This document shows positions 1 to 6,573 of a stretch of DNA of 7,586 bases, in pieces. Made by a program: the position numbers and the translations under genes. Every line of letters begins with the position of its first letter. The stretch's first letter is position 1. The DNA is taken from positions 1 through 7,586 of the forward strand of contig JAISRA010000123.1 of the NCBI GenBank assembly GCA_031273885.1, given 5' to 3'. Source of the DNA: Endomicrobium sp. GTDB lineage: Bacteria > Elusimicrobiota > Endomicrobiia > Endomicrobiales > Endomicrobiaceae. The notes under the pieces were generated by a model. The model searched no databases, was not told the origin of the DNA, and was given only the letters and a program-made list of their open reading frames with translations.

Positions 1-2
1 GA

Positions 3-1133
3 TTTCTGTTTGATTCAGGTGCGATTTATAATATTACAAAAGTTTTGGAAGAAATAAGTATAGATTATCAAATATTTTTTGACGTTAAACCTGATCCGAC
101 AATTATGGCAATCAATGAAGCATTGTCAATGCTTAGAACTTATGAGCCTGACGTAATTATTGCCTTCGGTGGTGGTTCTCCTATCGATGCTGCTAAAATT
201 ATGTGGCTTATGTACGAATATCCTGATACAAATTTTAAAGAAATTGCCATGTGTTTCATGGATATAAGAAAAAGAATCTGTGAAATACCTGAGTTAGGCA
301 AAAAAATGCAGTTAATTGCAATTCCTACTACTTCAGGAACAGGTTCAGAGGTAACTCCGTTTGCCGTAATCACTGATGATGAAACGCATACTAAATATCC
401 TATTGCCGATTATGCGTTAACTCCAAATATGGCAATTATTGATCCTAATTTTGTTGACTCCATGCCAAAAAGATTGTGCGCGGTATCAGGTATTGATGCT
501 TTAACTCATGCTGTCGAAGCTTACGTGTCCGTGCTTGCTACAAACTTTACAAATTCGCCGGCATTAGAAGCAATAAAATTGATATTTAGATATCTTCCGC
601 GGTCTTATGTTGGAGGAAAAGAAGATCCTATTGCAAGGGAGAAAATGCATTATGCATCAGCCCTCGCGGGTATGGCTTTTGCAAATGCATTTTTAGGGTT
701 GTCGCATTCGTTGGCTCACAAACTTGGAGCGGCATTCAATATTCCTCATGGACTTGCAAATGCATTGGTTATTAATCATGTCATTAAATATAATGCGACA
801 GATCGTCCAGGAAAACAAGCAGTATTTCCTCAGTACAAGTTCCCAAATGCCAAAGCAAAATACGGACAGATTGCCGATGAATTAGATCTTGGAGGTAGAG
901 ATGACAACGAAAAGGTTGAATTATTAATTAAAGCTATAATCAAACTTAAAAAAGATATTCAAATACCTCTTTCAATAAAAGATGTTGGTGTGGCAGAAAA
1001 AGATTTTTATGATAATTTGGATAGTCTTGCGACACAGGCGTTTGACGATCAGTGCACAGGAGCAAATCCTGTCTATCCGTTGATTGAAGATCTTAAGAAT
1101 ATTTTAATACAGGCTTATGGTGGAGAGCTTTGA
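3..1133 (+). CDS. adhE: Bifunctional aldehyde-alcohol dehydrogenase AdhE, C-terminal iron-dependent alcohol dehydrogenase part (5' end cut off by the window)
   Basis: This is the Fe-dependent alcohol dehydrogenase domain that reduces acetaldehyde to ethanol with NADH. The frame is open to the left edge, and the codons before the TTG at 45 still read as AdhE-like protein (FLFDSGAIYNITKVL), so that TTG is internal and the gene continues upstream, where the acetyl-CoA-reducing aldehyde dehydrogenase half is expected. Numbering from the TTG, GGGSPIDAAKIMW is the nucleotide-binding glycine motif, TTSGTGSEVTPF follows, and the metal ligands of the family are present as D151 and H155 (GIDALTHAVEAY), H221 (GLSHSLAH) and H235 (NIPHGLAN), with the same spacing as in E. 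coli AdhE. FMDIRKRI and the closing FDDQCTGANPVYPLI are typical of AdhE rather than of stand-alone butanol dehydrogenases. The hydrogenase gene starts 24 bases after the stop, so the two are probably co-transcribed. The N-terminal half cannot be seen, so bifunctionality is inferred. Confidence 0.93.
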   Translation, partial: FLFDSGAIYNITKVLEEISIDYQIFFDVKPDPTIMAINEALSMLRTYEPDVIIAFGGGSPIDAAKIMWLMYEYPDTNFKEIAMCFMDIRKRICEIPELGKKMQLIAIPTTSGTGSEVTPFAVITDDETHTKYPIADYALTPNMAIIDPNFVDSMPKRLCAVSGIDALTHAVEAYVSVLATNFTNSPALEAIKLIFRYLPRSYVGGKEDPIAREKMHYASALAGMAFANAFLGLSHSLAHKLGAAFNIPHGLANALVINHVIKYNATDRPGKQAVFPQYKFPNAKAKYGQIADELDLGGRDDNEKVELLIKAIIKLKKDIQIPLSIKDVGVAEKDFYDNLDSLATQAFDDQCTGANPVYPLIEDLKNILIQAYGGEL

Positions 1134-1157
1134 TATTGTATTGGGAAGAGTTAGAAA

Positions 1158-2609
1158 ATGAGAAACAATAATCAGGAAATGCATTTAAAAAAGAAGATCC
1201 TTGAAAAAATTGTGAAAGCATTTTTTTCAAAAGACTTTGCTGAAAATATGCGAAGAATTCCTTTTGATATGCGTCCGAAAGGTTATGAAGTGCATTATAG
1301 GTGTTGCATTTATAAAGAGCGCGCAATTCTAAGAGACAGGGTTATAGCTGGGCTTGGTTTTTCTATAGAAGGCGACGATGAAACAATTGAATTGTCTGAG
1401 TATGTAAAAAAAGCTTTAGAGCGTAAAAAACACGATGAGAATCCTCTTACAGTTATTGAAGCTGCGTGTAAAGGCTGTGTTCCTAATAGAATTTATGTAA
1501 CAGATTTGTGTCAAGGATGTGTGGCAAGTTATTGTAGTAGCGCTTGTAAATTTGGAGCGGTAAATATAGTTAACAGCAAAGCGGTAATTAATACAACCAA
1601 ATGCAAAAATTGTAAACAGTGTATAGCATCTTGTCCATATAATGCTATTGTAAAGATAGCTGTGCCTTGTGAAGATTCATGTCCGGTTGATGCAATTAAA
1701 AAAAATGAGAATGCTACTGCGCAGATAGATTATAATATCTGCATATCTTGCGGTAAATGCATTATGAGTTGTCCTTTTGGTGCTGTTCATGAAAGGTGTC
1801 AAATAATTGATGTATTGAAAAATATTGTTTTAGGCAAAAAAGTTATAGCTCTTATTGCGCCGTCGATTGTAGGACAGTTTCGAGGGACTATTTATCAGCT
1901 AAAATCAGCAATGTTAAAGGCTGGTTTTTCAGATGTATATGAGGTCGCACAAGGTGCCGATACGACTATAAGAAACGAGGCATCTGAATTTAAAAAAAAA
2001 ATGATGTTGGGTATGCCTTTTATGACAACTTCCTGCTGTGCAGGATACAACCAATTTATAAAAAAACATTTGCCGGAAATGAGATCATTTGTATCTGATA
2101 CCAAAACGCCAGTTTATTATATTGCTCAGAAAGCTAAGATAGAGCACTCCGATGCTATAATTGTTTTTATAAGTCCTTGTGTAGCAAAGAAAAGTGAAGT
2201 GTTGGAAAATAAAAATATTGATTATGTTATGAACTATGAAGAACTTGACGTGTTGTTTGTTGTAAAGGATATTAAGGTTCAGGATTGTCATGAAGAAAAG
2301 TTTGATATTGAAAGTTCAAAGCAGGGACGCAGTTTTGGTGTTACGGGAGGAGTTGTTGGTGCTATAGCAAAACTTCTTGATGTAAAAAATGCGGGGAAAC
2401 CTTACTTGATTAATGGTTTGAATAAAGAAACAATAAAACATTTAAAAAAAATGGCTAAAGAACAAAAATGTGCAGAAGGGAAATTAGTGGAGATTATGAG
2501 TTGTGAAGGTGGCTGCATAGGTGGTAATGCCACAGTTTGTGCGCCTGGAATTGCTTACGAAGCTATAAAAATGTTGTCAGATAAAAGTAAAGATATATCT
2601 GAAAAGTAG
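1158..2609 (+). CDS. Monomeric [FeFe] hydrogenase, group B-like, with N-terminal ferredoxin-type iron-sulfur domain
   Basis: A 483-residue cytoplasmic enzyme predicted to interconvert protons and H2, with electrons probably from ferredoxin. The N-terminal third is cysteine-rich: C104/C107, then C118-C121-C126-C130, a ferredoxin-type C149-C152-C155-C159-P, C171/C175, and a second C195-C198-C201-C205-P, enough for about three [4Fe-4S] clusters. The catalytic domain has the three H-cluster signatures: TSCCAGY at 291-297, SPCVAKKSE at 339-347 and EIMSCEGGCIGG at 445-456. C294, C341, C449 and C453 are the expected H-cluster ligands and C293 the proton-relay cysteine. The usual Pro of TSCCP and Met of MPC are Ala295 and Ser339, which points to a group B-like enzyme rather than the classical group A type. 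No NADH-binding subunit is encoded nearby. GGGAAGAG at 1143-1150 supports this ATG. The family assignment is firm; physiological direction (H2 production or uptake) cannot be told. Maturases HydEFG would be needed and are not in the window. Confidence 0.92.
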   Translation: MRNNNQEMHLKKKILEKIVKAFFSKDFAENMRRIPFDMRPKGYEVHYRCCIYKERAILRDRVIAGLGFSIEGDDETIELSEYVKKALERKKHDENPLTVIEAACKGCVPNRIYVTDLCQGCVASYCSSACKFGAVNIVNSKAVINTTKCKNCKQCIASCPYNAIVKIAVPCEDSCPVDAIKKNENATAQIDYNICISCGKCIMSCPFGAVHERCQIIDVLKNIVLGKKVIALIAPSIVGQFRGTIYQLKSAMLKAGFSDVYEVAQGADTTIRNEASEFKKKMMLGMPFMTTSCCAGYNQFIKKHLPEMRSFVSDTKTPVYYIAQKAKIEHSDAIIVFISPCVAKKSEVLENKNIDYVMNYEELDVLFVVKDIKVQDCHEEKFDIESSKQGRSFGVTGGVVGAIAKLLDVKNAGKPYLINGLNKETIKHLKKMAKEQKCAEGKLVEIMSCEGGCIGGNATVCAPGIAYEAIKMLSDKSKDISEK

Positions 2610-2717
2610 CATAACAAATTGTTCTCCTAACATATTTTTGTTGTTGTTGCGAATTTTTTTAATTTTTGTTTTTCAAATATAAAAACCTTTTAAGCAAATG
2701 CCAAAAAAGAGAGATTT
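2610..2717 (+). promoter_or_regulatory. Intergenic gap likely holding the end of the fermentation transcript and the start of the lipid operon
   Basis: This 108-base gap is the largest break between genes before position 6050 and is very T-rich, with a long T run near 2654-2660. AACAAA just after the hydrogenase stop could pair with TTTGTT about 18 bases later, ahead of T-rich sequence, but the stem is weak and the loop long, so a terminator is only possible. TATAAA at 2678-2683 could serve as a -10 box for the reductase gene, but no convincing -35 lies at normal distance (TTGCGA at 2647 is about 25 bases away). That the lipid genes have a separate promoter is inferred from the gap, not demonstrated. 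Confidence 0.3.
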
Positions 2718-3698
2718 ATGTTAAAAGTTTTAGTTACAGGTGCAAGTGGTTTTGTTGGAAGCCATATTGTTGAAACATTGCTCAAGACAAATTACCGAGT
2801 TATATGTGCCGTAAGGAAGACATCGAATTTAAGATGGATAAAAAATCTAGCGTTAGAGTGTATATACGGTGATTTAAATGACAAGGGATTTTTAGAAGCA
2901 AATGTTAAAGGTATTGATGTTATTGTTCATTGTGCAGGCATTGTGCGTGCTATGGCTAGAGAGGAATATTTTAAAGCGAATGTTGAAAACACTAAAAACC
3001 TGTGCGAAGCAATTCTAAAAAATAATCCATGCTTAAAAAAGTTTATATTTATTTCTTCACAGGCGGCCATGGGACCCGCAGATTCAAGTGATATTGAGAA
3101 AGCCGCAGATAAGTGCAACCCTGTTTCTGATTATGGTTTAAGCAAGCTTGCTGCAGAGTTAGAGATAAAAAAAATGCTTTTAAGAAAAGTATCATATACA
3201 ATTTTAAGGCCGGCATCTGTTTATGGTCCGAGGGATAAAGATATTTTTATATTTTTTAATTTGGTACGGCATCACTTAAGGCCGTTTACAATAACAAAAA
3301 GATTTTTACAACTTGTTTATGTAAAAGATGTGGCAAAAGCCGTAACTTTATGTATAGGGAACAAAAAGACTGATAATAACATTTATTATCTTGCAAATTC
3401 TTCCATATATACATGGGCAGACATAAGCAAGATTATATCATCTTCTGTAGGTGTTAAGACGTTTACTTTGCCAATTCCAGACTTTTTTTTAAAGTTTGTT
3501 GGATTAGTATCCGAAATGATTTCTTGTATAACAAAAAAACCTACCGTACTGAATAATCAGAAAATTACAGAAATGCTTCAGGAGTGCTGGGCTGCGGATA
3601 CAAAACCTGCCGAAAATGCCTTAAATATTGAATTTACCAATCTTGAAATCGCCTCTAAAATAACGTATAATTGGTATTTGATAAATGATTTTTTTTAA
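2718..3698 (+). CDS. cerR: Extended SDR / NAD-dependent epimerase-dehydratase family protein, candidate ceramide (3-oxo) reductase CerR
   Basis: A 326-residue extended short-chain dehydrogenase/reductase. The N-terminus has the Rossmann motif TGASGFVGSH with G8, G11 and G14; GDLND at 51-55 and HCAGIVRA at 71-78 are further cofactor-site motifs. The catalytic set is visible as S113/S114 (FISSQAAMGP), Y139 and K143 (YGLSK), followed by RPASVYGP at 164-171 and the substrate-domain motif YVKDVAKAV at 201-209. On sequence alone the substrate is open, since this family includes sugar epimerases, flavonoid-reductase-like enzymes and sterol dehydrogenases. The case for a ceramide-pathway reductase is context: it lies 30 bases before a serine palmitoyltransferase-like gene that is followed by a ceramide-synthase-like acyltransferase, the trio known from Caulobacter and other sphingolipid-making bacteria. 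There it would reduce the 3-keto group of oxo-ceramide or 3-ketosphinganine. A purine-rich AAGAGAG sits just before the ATG. The 108-base gap upstream suggests its own promoter. Confidence 0.85.
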   Translation: MLKVLVTGASGFVGSHIVETLLKTNYRVICAVRKTSNLRWIKNLALECIYGDLNDKGFLEANVKGIDVIVHCAGIVRAMAREEYFKANVENTKNLCEAILKNNPCLKKFIFISSQAAMGPADSSDIEKAADKCNPVSDYGLSKLAAELEIKKMLLRKVSYTILRPASVYGPRDKDIFIFFNLVRHHLRPFTITKRFLQLVYVKDVAKAVTLCIGNKKTDNNIYYLANSSIYTWADISKIISSSVGVKTFTLPIPDFFLKFVGLVSEMISCITKKPTVLNNQKITEMLQECWAADTKPAENALNIEFTNLEIASKITYNWYLINDFF

Positions 3699-3728
3699 GC
3701 TGTATTTGCTATAGAATGGGGATTTTAA

Positions 3729-4916
3729 ATGAGTACTGATATTTTTGATAAATGTTTTAGTTTTCATGCTGTAGACGATCTTAAAAAGACCGGCTGCTAC
3801 CCTTATTTTCACAGAATTCAATCTAAACAAGGACCAGAAATTATAATTGACGGTAAAAAAAAAATTGTAGTGTGCTCTAATAATTATCTCGGACTTGCAA
3901 ATCATCCTAAAGTTATTGAAGCTTCTATTTCTGCCACAAAACGTTATGGAACATCGTGCACAGGGTCAAGGTTTCTTAATGGTACTAATGATTTACATGA
4001 AAAAGTTGAGAAAAAATTTGCAAAATTTGTAGGCAAAGAAGATGCTATTCTCTTTACTACTGGACATCACTCTAACTTGGGAGCTCTTTCGAGTTTAGTT
4101 AGCAAAGGTGAAGTTTTTATTACGGATAAATTAGATCATGCTTCAATTATAGATGGTTGTCGTTTATCTTCTGGCGAGTTTGTAAGATTTAGACATAATG
4201 ATGAGGCAGACCTTGAAAGACAACTCATAAAACATCAGGGCAAAGCTATGTTAATTGTAGTTGACGGTATTTTTAGCATGGAGGGTGACATTGCAAATTT
4301 GCCTGAGATTTCAAATCTTGCAAAGAAATATAAAGCAAGAGTCTTTATTGACGAAGCTCATTCTTTGGGAGTAATAGGTAAAAATGGAAAGGGTACAGGC
4401 GAACATTTTAATATGGAATATGAAATTGATGTGTTAATGGCTACGGCTTCTAAATCTTTGGCTTCAATAGGAGGTTTTATTGCAAGTAAGTCTGAGGTTG
4501 TAGACTACATTAAACATAATGCAAGAACTATGATTTTTACAGCAAGTCTTCCACCTGCATGTGTAGGAGCGATTGATGCTGCTTTGGATTTGGTTATTGC
4601 CGAGCCTGAAAGAAGGATAAGGCTTATGGAAATCTCAAATAAAATGAAAGAAGCTTTTAAGGCTATGGGGTATGATACGAATAATTCACAGTCGCCCATT
4701 ATTCCTTTAACTGCAGGCAGCGATTCGGTAGCGTTTAAAATGTGGAGAATGCTTTTTGATGAAGGTGTGTTTGCTTCTCCCGTTGTAACTCCTGCAGTCC
4801 CGGAGGGACATTCAATAATAAGGACAAGTTATATGGCTACACACTCCGACTCCGATCTAAATTTTATCCTTGAAAAATTCAAAAAAGTCGGGAAACAATT
4901 GAGTGTAATAACTTAA
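3729..4916 (+). CDS. spt: PLP-dependent alpha-oxoamine synthase, probable serine palmitoyltransferase
   Basis: A 395-residue class II aminotransferase-fold enzyme of the alpha-oxoamine synthase family, which condenses an amino acid with an acyl thioester and releases CO2. Key residues: the PLP-binding lysine K242 in ATASKSLASIGGF, D208 and H211 in FIDEAHSLGVIG, and H137 in DKLDHASIIDG, which should stack on the PLP ring. YGTSCTGSRFLNGT near residues 75-90 and the substrate region VDGIFSMEGD are intact, and length is normal. GCYPYFHRI near the N-terminus, SNNYLGL and the SKSLASIGGF active-site segment read more like bacterial serine palmitoyltransferase (L-serine plus palmitoyl thioester to 3-ketosphinganine) than BioF or glycine C-acetyltransferase, which remain the main alternatives. 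There is no biotin or threonine-degradation gene beside it; its neighbours are a ceramide-reductase-like and a ceramide-synthase-like gene. GGGGA at 3718-3722, six bases before the ATG, fixes the start. Family is near certain; the serine/palmitoyl specificity is inferred from motifs and context. Confidence 0.9.
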   Translation: MSTDIFDKCFSFHAVDDLKKTGCYPYFHRIQSKQGPEIIIDGKKKIVVCSNNYLGLANHPKVIEASISATKRYGTSCTGSRFLNGTNDLHEKVEKKFAKFVGKEDAILFTTGHHSNLGALSSLVSKGEVFITDKLDHASIIDGCRLSSGEFVRFRHNDEADLERQLIKHQGKAMLIVVDGIFSMEGDIANLPEISNLAKKYKARVFIDEAHSLGVIGKNGKGTGEHFNMEYEIDVLMATASKSLASIGGFIASKSEVVDYIKHNARTMIFTASLPPACVGAIDAALDLVIAEPERRIRLMEISNKMKEAFKAMGYDTNNSQSPIIPLTAGSDSVAFKMWRMLFDEGVFASPVVTPAVPEGHSIIRTSYMATHSDSDLNFILEKFKKVGKQLSVIT

Positions 4917-4936
4917 ATATTATAGTAATTATAAAA

Positions 4937-6049
4937 ATGAAAATAATTAAAGCTGATACTCAAAAGCAGTTAAAACAGTTTATACTGTTTCCTTGGAAGA
5001 TTTATTCAAAGGTAGGTCCTTGGGTTCCACCTTTAATTTCAGATACTGTAGAAATCCTTTCAGAAAATAAAAATCCTTTTTGGATGCACGCGAAAAGACA
5101 GCTTTTTTTAGCTTGTGATAACGACATTAATGTTGTCGGAAGAATTGCAGCGATAATAGATTATAATTATATATCTTTTCAGGACGATAGGTGCGGTTTT
5201 TTTGGTTTTTTTGAATGTGTGGATGACGTCAAAATAGCAAAATCCCTTTTTTTAGCGGCAGAAAATTGGCTTAAAGAACAAAATATATACAAAATGATTG
5301 GCCCTATGAATCCTTCGACAAATAATGAATGTGGTTTTTTATTATATGGGTTTGATATTTCGCCAAGTCTCATGATGCCTTATACGCCAAAGTATTATTT
5401 ACGTCTTGCAGAACAGTCTAGTCTTAAAAAGATAAAAGAACTTTATGCTTATGATATGGACGTTAAGGAAGATTCAAGGATGAGCAGGCTTGGAAAAGTT
5501 GTAGCTGTAGTAAAAAAGAAACTTCCAATGTTAAAAGTCAGAAGTATATGTAAATCTTCTTACCAAAAAGATTTGGAAGCCGTAATGTCAGTATATAATC
5601 GTGCGTGGGAGAGAAATTGGGGTTTTGTTCCGTGGTGCGATGAAGAATTTATGGTTATTGCTTCAAAATTAAAAATGTTTATAGATTTTAAAATGATACT
5701 AATAGCTACTGTCGAGGATGTTCCTGTCGGAACGCTTATTTCTATTCCAGATTATAATCAAGTATTAAAAAAACTTGACGGCAAACTTTTACCTCTTGGG
5801 ATTTTTAAATTTTTGTATTATAGAAGAAAAATTGATAGCTTAAGGCTAATGATTATGGGAGTTACAAAAGAATATAGACATAAAGGTATTGAAGCTGTTA
5901 TGTATGAAAAGAGTCTTAGAAATGCTCTCAGATTAGGATATAATCATTGTGAACTTTCGTGGGTTCTTGATGACAATATAATGACTCAACGCACTGCAGA
6001 AATGATGAATGGCAAGATTTACAAAAAATATGCAATATATGGTAGTTAA
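4937..6049 (+). CDS. bcerS: GNAT-fold acyltransferase, candidate bacterial ceramide synthase (bCerS)
   Basis: A 370-residue protein of a conserved family usually annotated only as GNAT N-acetyltransferase or hypothetical. N-terminal family marks are FPWKIYSKVGPWVPPLISD at 18-36, NPFWMHAKRQLFLA at 46-59, VGRIAA at 67-72 and the aromatic GFFGFFE at 87-93; then GPMNPSTNNECGFL at 122-135, YNRAWERNWGFVPW at 220-233 and PVGTLISIPDYN at 263-274. The GNAT acyl-CoA-binding loop is GVTKEYRHKGIEAVMY at 308-323, and ELSWVLDDN closes the fold. It is twice the size of a simple acetyltransferase, in line with a long-chain substrate. In Caulobacter a protein of this kind N-acylates the sphingoid base to make (oxo)ceramide, and the Spt-like gene 20 bases upstream supports the same role here. 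No clear Shine-Dalgarno precedes the ATG, but the family N-terminus begins right after it, so the start is probably correct. No membrane segment is obvious. The biochemical role is inferred from family and context. Confidence 0.82.
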   Translation: MKIIKADTQKQLKQFILFPWKIYSKVGPWVPPLISDTVEILSENKNPFWMHAKRQLFLACDNDINVVGRIAAIIDYNYISFQDDRCGFFGFFECVDDVKIAKSLFLAAENWLKEQNIYKMIGPMNPSTNNECGFLLYGFDISPSLMMPYTPKYYLRLAEQSSLKKIKELYAYDMDVKEDSRMSRLGKVVAVVKKKLPMLKVRSICKSSYQKDLEAVMSVYNRAWERNWGFVPWCDEEFMVIASKLKMFIDFKMILIATVEDVPVGTLISIPDYNQVLKKLDGKLLPLGIFKFLYYRRKIDSLRLMIMGVTKEYRHKGIEAVMYEKSLRNALRLGYNHCELSWVLDDNIMTQRTAEMMNGKIYKKYAIYGS

Positions 6050-6068
6050 GTATTTTAAGTATTAAGTA
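6046..6068 (+). repeat. Three copies of TTAAGTA at the acyltransferase stop codon
   Basis: TTAAGTA occurs at 6046-6052, 6055-6061 and 6062-6068; the first copy contains the TAA stop of the acyltransferase gene. The copies are offset by 9 and 7 bases. This may be a small slippage product in AT-rich DNA or a protein-binding cluster; nothing favours either. Confidence 0.5.
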
Positions 6069-6093
6069 GTGTTACAAATAAAATATTAGTAGT

Positions 6094-6123
6094 AAGGGAA
6101 CGCTCCTTTCGCCCAATTTCGCC
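6094..6123 (+). repeat. GC-richer island with a short hairpin and a 7-base direct repeat
   Basis: AAGGGA (6094-6099) and TCCTTT (6104-6109) form a six-pair stem, counting one G-T pair, around the four-base loop ACGC. Overlapping and following it, TTTCGCC occurs at 6107-6113 and again at 6117-6123, exactly ten bases (one helical turn) apart. The island stands out as GC-richer than the surrounding spacer. It lies 45 bases after the acyltransferase stop, so the hairpin might stabilise the 3' end of that message, but it is not followed by a T run and is not a standard intrinsic terminator. Confidence 0.4.
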
Positions 6124-6161
6124 ACTCTGTAAAATTTAGGCTAGTATCCAATTTTTATTAA

Positions 6162-6180
6162 TGTAAAAACGAAGTTTACA
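6162..6180. repeat. Perfect inverted repeat TGTAAA-N7-TTTACA
   Basis: TGTAAA at 6162-6167 and its reverse complement TTTACA at 6175-6180 are separated by seven bases. The symmetry is of operator size, but no promoter can be placed over it, and six-base AT-rich inverted repeats occur by chance. It could be an operator, a weak RNA hairpin or nothing. Confidence 0.35.
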
Positions 6181-6242
6181 CAAAATTAGTTACATACTTT
6201 TTAGATCGATTTTGCGCTATTGATAAATTAAAGATAGATGTG

Positions 6243-6272
6243 ATGTTTAATAAAGTTTAGACTATTAAACAT
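6243..6272. repeat. Perfect 10-base inverted repeat, ATGTTTAATA / TATTAAACAT
   Basis: ATGTTTAATA at 6243-6252 is exactly mirrored by TATTAAACAT at 6263-6272, around a ten-base loop, and the right arm runs into TTTT (6272-6275). As RNA it would form a ten-pair, AU-rich stem-loop followed by a very short U run, so it might be a weak terminator; as DNA it has the size of a dimeric regulator site with half-sites 20 bases apart. It is the strongest dyad I found in the spacer. Confidence 0.5.
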
Positions 6273-6354
6273 TTTGGTTGACGCTATTTATTGAAATTTT
6301 TCGACTCGACAGAATGTTGAACTAATGAGAAAATTGCTTTACTAAAGAGATAGG

Positions 6355-6531
6355 ATTAAAAATAAAAAAACTGACTTTAGAATTTTAATAAGTTTTTGTG
6401 TGGTATTTTGTGATACTGCTGTTGCCATTGATTATGGAAATTACGCTGGTTGTAACAATATTGTTGACAAGTTTGTGGCAATAATTACTGATAGTACTAT
6501 AGAAAAAACCTATCGTTACTACAGTTCCTGA
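6355..6531 (+). pseudogene. Possible remnant or small secreted-protein reading frame without a standard start codon
   Basis: After a stop at 6343-6345 this frame stays open to the TGA at 6529-6531. If read from ATT at 6355 it gives 58 residues with the plan of an export signal: a basic start (KNKKTDFR), a hydrophobic core (ILISFCVVFC) and a small-residue end (DTAVA), then IDYGNYAGC and a polar tail. The first codons ATT AAA AAT AAA look like a changed ATG AAA start, and purine-rich AGAGATAGG lies just before. No ATG exists in the frame; GTG at 6400 is the other candidate start. I do not recognise the protein. It could be a decayed gene, a short secreted peptide with an unusual start, or a chance open frame. 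It is in the same frame as hisD, separated by the TGA. Confidence 0.25.
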
Positions 6532-6573
6532 ATATTGTTAAAAGATTTCAATTTTAATATAATATGCAAACAG

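Noticed and set aside
1093..2291. Minus-strand open frames of about 70 codons opposite the hydrogenase and adhE genes
   Set aside because: They lie opposite strongly supported genes, have no recognisable motifs, and are short enough to arise as shadows.
3705..3716. TGCTATAGA as an extended -10 promoter for the Spt-like gene
   Set aside because: The gap from the reductase gene is only 30 bases, no -35 box is evident and the element leads directly into the ribosome binding site, so operon read-through is simpler.
6180..6350. Possible degraded transposase or other gene on either strand in the spacer
   Set aside because: Both strands gave short protein-like fragments broken by many stops, but none matched a family I could recognise, so no mobile element is called.
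6463..6500. TTGACA at 6464-6469 as a -35 box for hisD
   Set aside because: No TATAAT-like hexamer lies 16 to 18 bases downstream; the nearest AT-rich blocks are at the wrong distance.
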